Source of the DNA: Moraxellaceae bacterium
GTDB lineage: Bacteria > Pseudomonadota > Gammaproteobacteria > Pseudomonadales > Moraxellaceae
Direction: 5' to 3'
DNA: 7,713 bases
Assembly (NCBI GenBank): GCA_030684415.1
Contig: JAUXNL010000032.1
Location: 1-7,713, forward strand
Made by a program: the position numbers and the translations under genes. Shown here piece after piece: positions 6,175 to 7,713 of this stretch (positions are counted from its first letter, which is position 1; every line of letters starts with the position of its first letter). The notes beneath the pieces were generated by a model. The model saw only the letters and a list, made by a program, of their open reading frames with translations. It ran no database searches and was not told the DNA's origin.

Positions 6175-6355
6175 CGTCAGCGCTCTCCTGAACCAGGCGG
6201 AAGGCTCAATACGAATGAATTTTTAGTCCTGGCTTCTTTGATGCTCCGCTCGCCCTGCGTCTGTCGACGGACACGGAAAAGCACGCAGGGGTATTTTCCC
6301 GCGAGCCGTGCAAGGCCGATATTTTTTGCCGCCAGCAAATGGGAGCGCCCCGGCA
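5894..6355. other. Unusual gap between the macroglobulin gene and pbpC
   Basis: These 462 bases separate two genes that are directly adjacent in enterobacteria. Apart from the weak ORF at 5890-6174 and an 8-bp inverted repeat at 6253-6290, nothing recognisable is present: no transposase, tRNA or homologue of the 169-bp element. It looks less G/C-rich than the flanking genes. It could carry a separate pbpC promoter, but I could not pick one out with confidence. Confidence 0.5.
6253..6290. repeat. Inverted repeat downstream of the macroglobulin gene
   Basis: CCCTGCGT (6253-6260) pairs with ACGCAGGG (6283-6290). Inside the loop TGTC (6262-6265) can pair with GACA (6270-6273). It lies about 66 bases after the macroglobulin stop on the minus strand. 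No T run follows it in that direction, so it is not a canonical terminator. Confidence 0.4.
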
Positions 6356-7713
6356 TCACGGCGCCACCGTAAAGACGGCATTCGGCGTCATGCCGAACAT
6401 TTCCGGCGCATACATGGCCTCGACACGCGTGGGCGGCAAACGGAACTCACCTGACTGATTCAGGCGCAAGGTGTACACCGCACGCCATTGCCCCTTGTTG
6501 ATGCGTTCGTAGTAAGCGCGATAGGCATCCGCCGCGAACTCTGCATAGGTGGCCCATGTCCAGTCGCCCCCCCCGCTTTCAGTCGCCAGCGATGCGTCTC
6601 GGCCCAGCGCACGACCGAGCAACGTCGCTCCTGCCGGCACCGGGTCATCCACCGCCACCCAGCCGATATCGCTTTGCGCTTCCATGGTGAGGCTCACGCG
6701 GACGACATCGCCCACGCTCCACTTCCCCGGCACTTTTTGCTGCACAGCGGTGAAAGTTTTACTGACGGTAAAGCCGGTGCCATACGGCGCCTGCAGGGGA
6801 ATGCGCGCACGCGACTGCACCGTGATCCACGGTTTGCCAGTGCCCTGCTGGGCGAGCTTCAGCGTCGCGGGGGCCGCAGGCCAGTCGAGGCGCTGGGGTG
6901 CTGGCGTGGCATCGGTCCAGGTCAGTGCCGCTTTTTGTGCACCCAACACCGCCTGCGTGGTGCCCGACACTGGTTCGCGCTCGAACGTATTGCTGAACCG
7001 GCGCAGGGCAAAACCGCCCCACATATTGGCAACCGTGGTATTCCAGCGCCCTGCGCGCTGACGCATGAGCAAGCCACGCAGCAGACGTGGCTGGTCTTCA
7101 CGCCAGGCGGGCAACTCCATCGTCGCGAGCATGAGCCGCGACACCACCGCTGCATCGTTGTCGTACAACCACCACCAGTTGAATTCGCCGTCCGACAGCA
7201 GGTACGCACTGCCCTGCAAAGTCAGACGCGAACGCAGCAGGCTTTCCGCCTGCGCCAGCCGCTCGGCCTGGCGCGGCAGGTTTTTACCCAACCGCTGCAC
7301 CTCGAACCAGTTCACCAGCATGGCTGTAGTCCAGCGTGGCGGATCGATTTTCAGGGCGTCGAGATGCGCCGGCTTCAAGCGGCCGTACTGCGCCAGAATC
7401 ACCAGCACCTCAAGCCGGCGGTGGTCATCATCGAGCGGCTGCAGGCGCCAGTCATCAAACCTGAACTTGCCTTCGGCATAGGCCACCAGTGCATCAAGCA
7501 TTTGCGCGCGTGCCGCGTCGGGCACTGGCCACTCCATGGCCTTGGCGACACGGAGGATGTGCGCAGTCAGGAAGGGGTAGCCGCCGCCATTCGGATAGAA
7601 CGCCGCCAGCCCACGGCTGTCGAGATAGGCCGGCAGCATGTCCATGGCGGCGTTCCACAGCGCACGATCTTGCAGACCGGCGGCCTTCGATGTTTTCTGC
7701 TCCAGACAGCTAT
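6356..7713 (-). CDS. yfhM: Alpha-2-macroglobulin family protein, C-terminal part
   Basis: Bacterial alpha-2-macroglobulins are large periplasmic protease traps: cleavage of a bait region exposes a thioester that covalently captures the protease. Only the last 451 residues lie in the window; the frame runs open off the right edge, so an ATG at 7645 is an internal methionine, not the start. The first complete codons read SCLEQKTSKA, so the thioester motif CLEQ (bases 7697-7708) is intact. The helical thioester domain follows, with typical landmarks GGGYPFLTAHILRVAKA, FNWWWLYDNDAAVV and RWNTTVANMWGGFAL. The C-terminal domain ends with SGEFRLPPTRVEAMYAPEMFG. Full-length relatives are about 1,500-1,700 aa. 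The gene lies upstream of pbpC on the same strand, which with the retained thioester identifies the YfhM type rather than the thioester-less MagD type. The symbol is given by analogy with E. coli. Confidence 0.95.
   Translation of the reverse strand, partial: SCLEQKTSKAAGLQDRALWNAAMDMLPAYLDSRGLAAFYPNGGGYPFLTAHILRVAKAMEWPVPDAARAQMLDALVAYAEGKFRFDDWRLQPLDDDHRRLEVLVILAQYGRLKPAHLDALKIDPPRWTTAMLVNWFEVQRLGKNLPRQAERLAQAESLLRSRLTLQGSAYLLSDGEFNWWWLYDNDAAVVSRLMLATMELPAWREDQPRLLRGLLMRQRAGRWNTTVANMWGGFALRRFSNTFEREPVSGTTQAVLGAQKAALTWTDATPAPQRLDWPAAPATLKLAQQGTGKPWITVQSRARIPLQAPYGTGFTVSKTFTAVQQKVPGKWSVGDVVRVSLTMEAQSDIGWVAVDDPVPAGATLLGRALGRDASLATESGGGDWTWATYAEFAADAYRAYYERINKGQWRAVYTLRLNQSGEFRLPPTRVEAMYAPEMFGMTPNAVFTVAP

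Noticed and set aside
6356..7645. A complete 429-aa protein starting at 7645
   Set aside because: The frame stays open to the window edge and includes the CLEQ motif of the macroglobulin thioester domain, so the methionine is internal.

Overview
The window looks like a piece of a high-GC proteobacterial chromosome, probably beta- or gammaproteobacterial. The main evidence is the pairing of a thioester-type alpha-2-macroglobulin (YfhM type) with penicillin-binding protein 1C (pbpC), a known pairing in Gram-negative bacteria, plus a PadR-type regulator of proteobacterial style and a five-helix inner-membrane enzyme of the sulfatase/phosphoethanolamine-transferase superfamily. No narrower taxon can be read from the sequence.

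Left part (1-1505): a degenerate 16-bp direct-repeat array lies upstream of a near-textbook palindromic operator (11-bp arms, 2-bp spacer) and a PadR-family repressor gene (+ strand). The pentamer ACTCA of the operator recurs through the whole upstream region. Fourteen bases after the padR stop begins a 169-bp palindrome-rich element (copy 1). About 470 bp without a convincing gene follow. That stretch holds two short tandem duplications, an open minus-strand frame that may be a gene relic, and a perfect 16-bp palindrome just upstream of the next gene.

Middle (1506-3778): a 603-aa membrane-anchored alkaline-phosphatase-fold enzyme (+ strand). Its active-site spacing matches EptA/MCR phosphoethanolamine transferases rather than formylglycine sulfatases. 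It is more A/T-rich than pbpC in the rows I counted. It is followed by a second copy of the 169-bp element in the opposite orientation, so the gene sits between two inverted copies of one repeat family (868-3676), an arrangement suggestive of an inserted cassette.

Right part (3779-7713, minus strand): pbpC (complete) lies downstream of the C-terminal 451 residues of an alpha-2-macroglobulin whose thioester motif CLEQ falls at the very edge of the window. In enterobacteria these genes are adjacent; here 462 bp separate them. That gap contains one weak small ORF whose stop overlaps the pbpC start (ATGA). The two proteins are thought to act together in the periplasm: the macroglobulin traps invading proteases and PBP1C repairs peptidoglycan.

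The most interesting signals are the inverted repeat pair around the EptA-like gene, including a compensatory base-pair change in its central hairpin, and the ACTCA-rich array beside the PadR operator.
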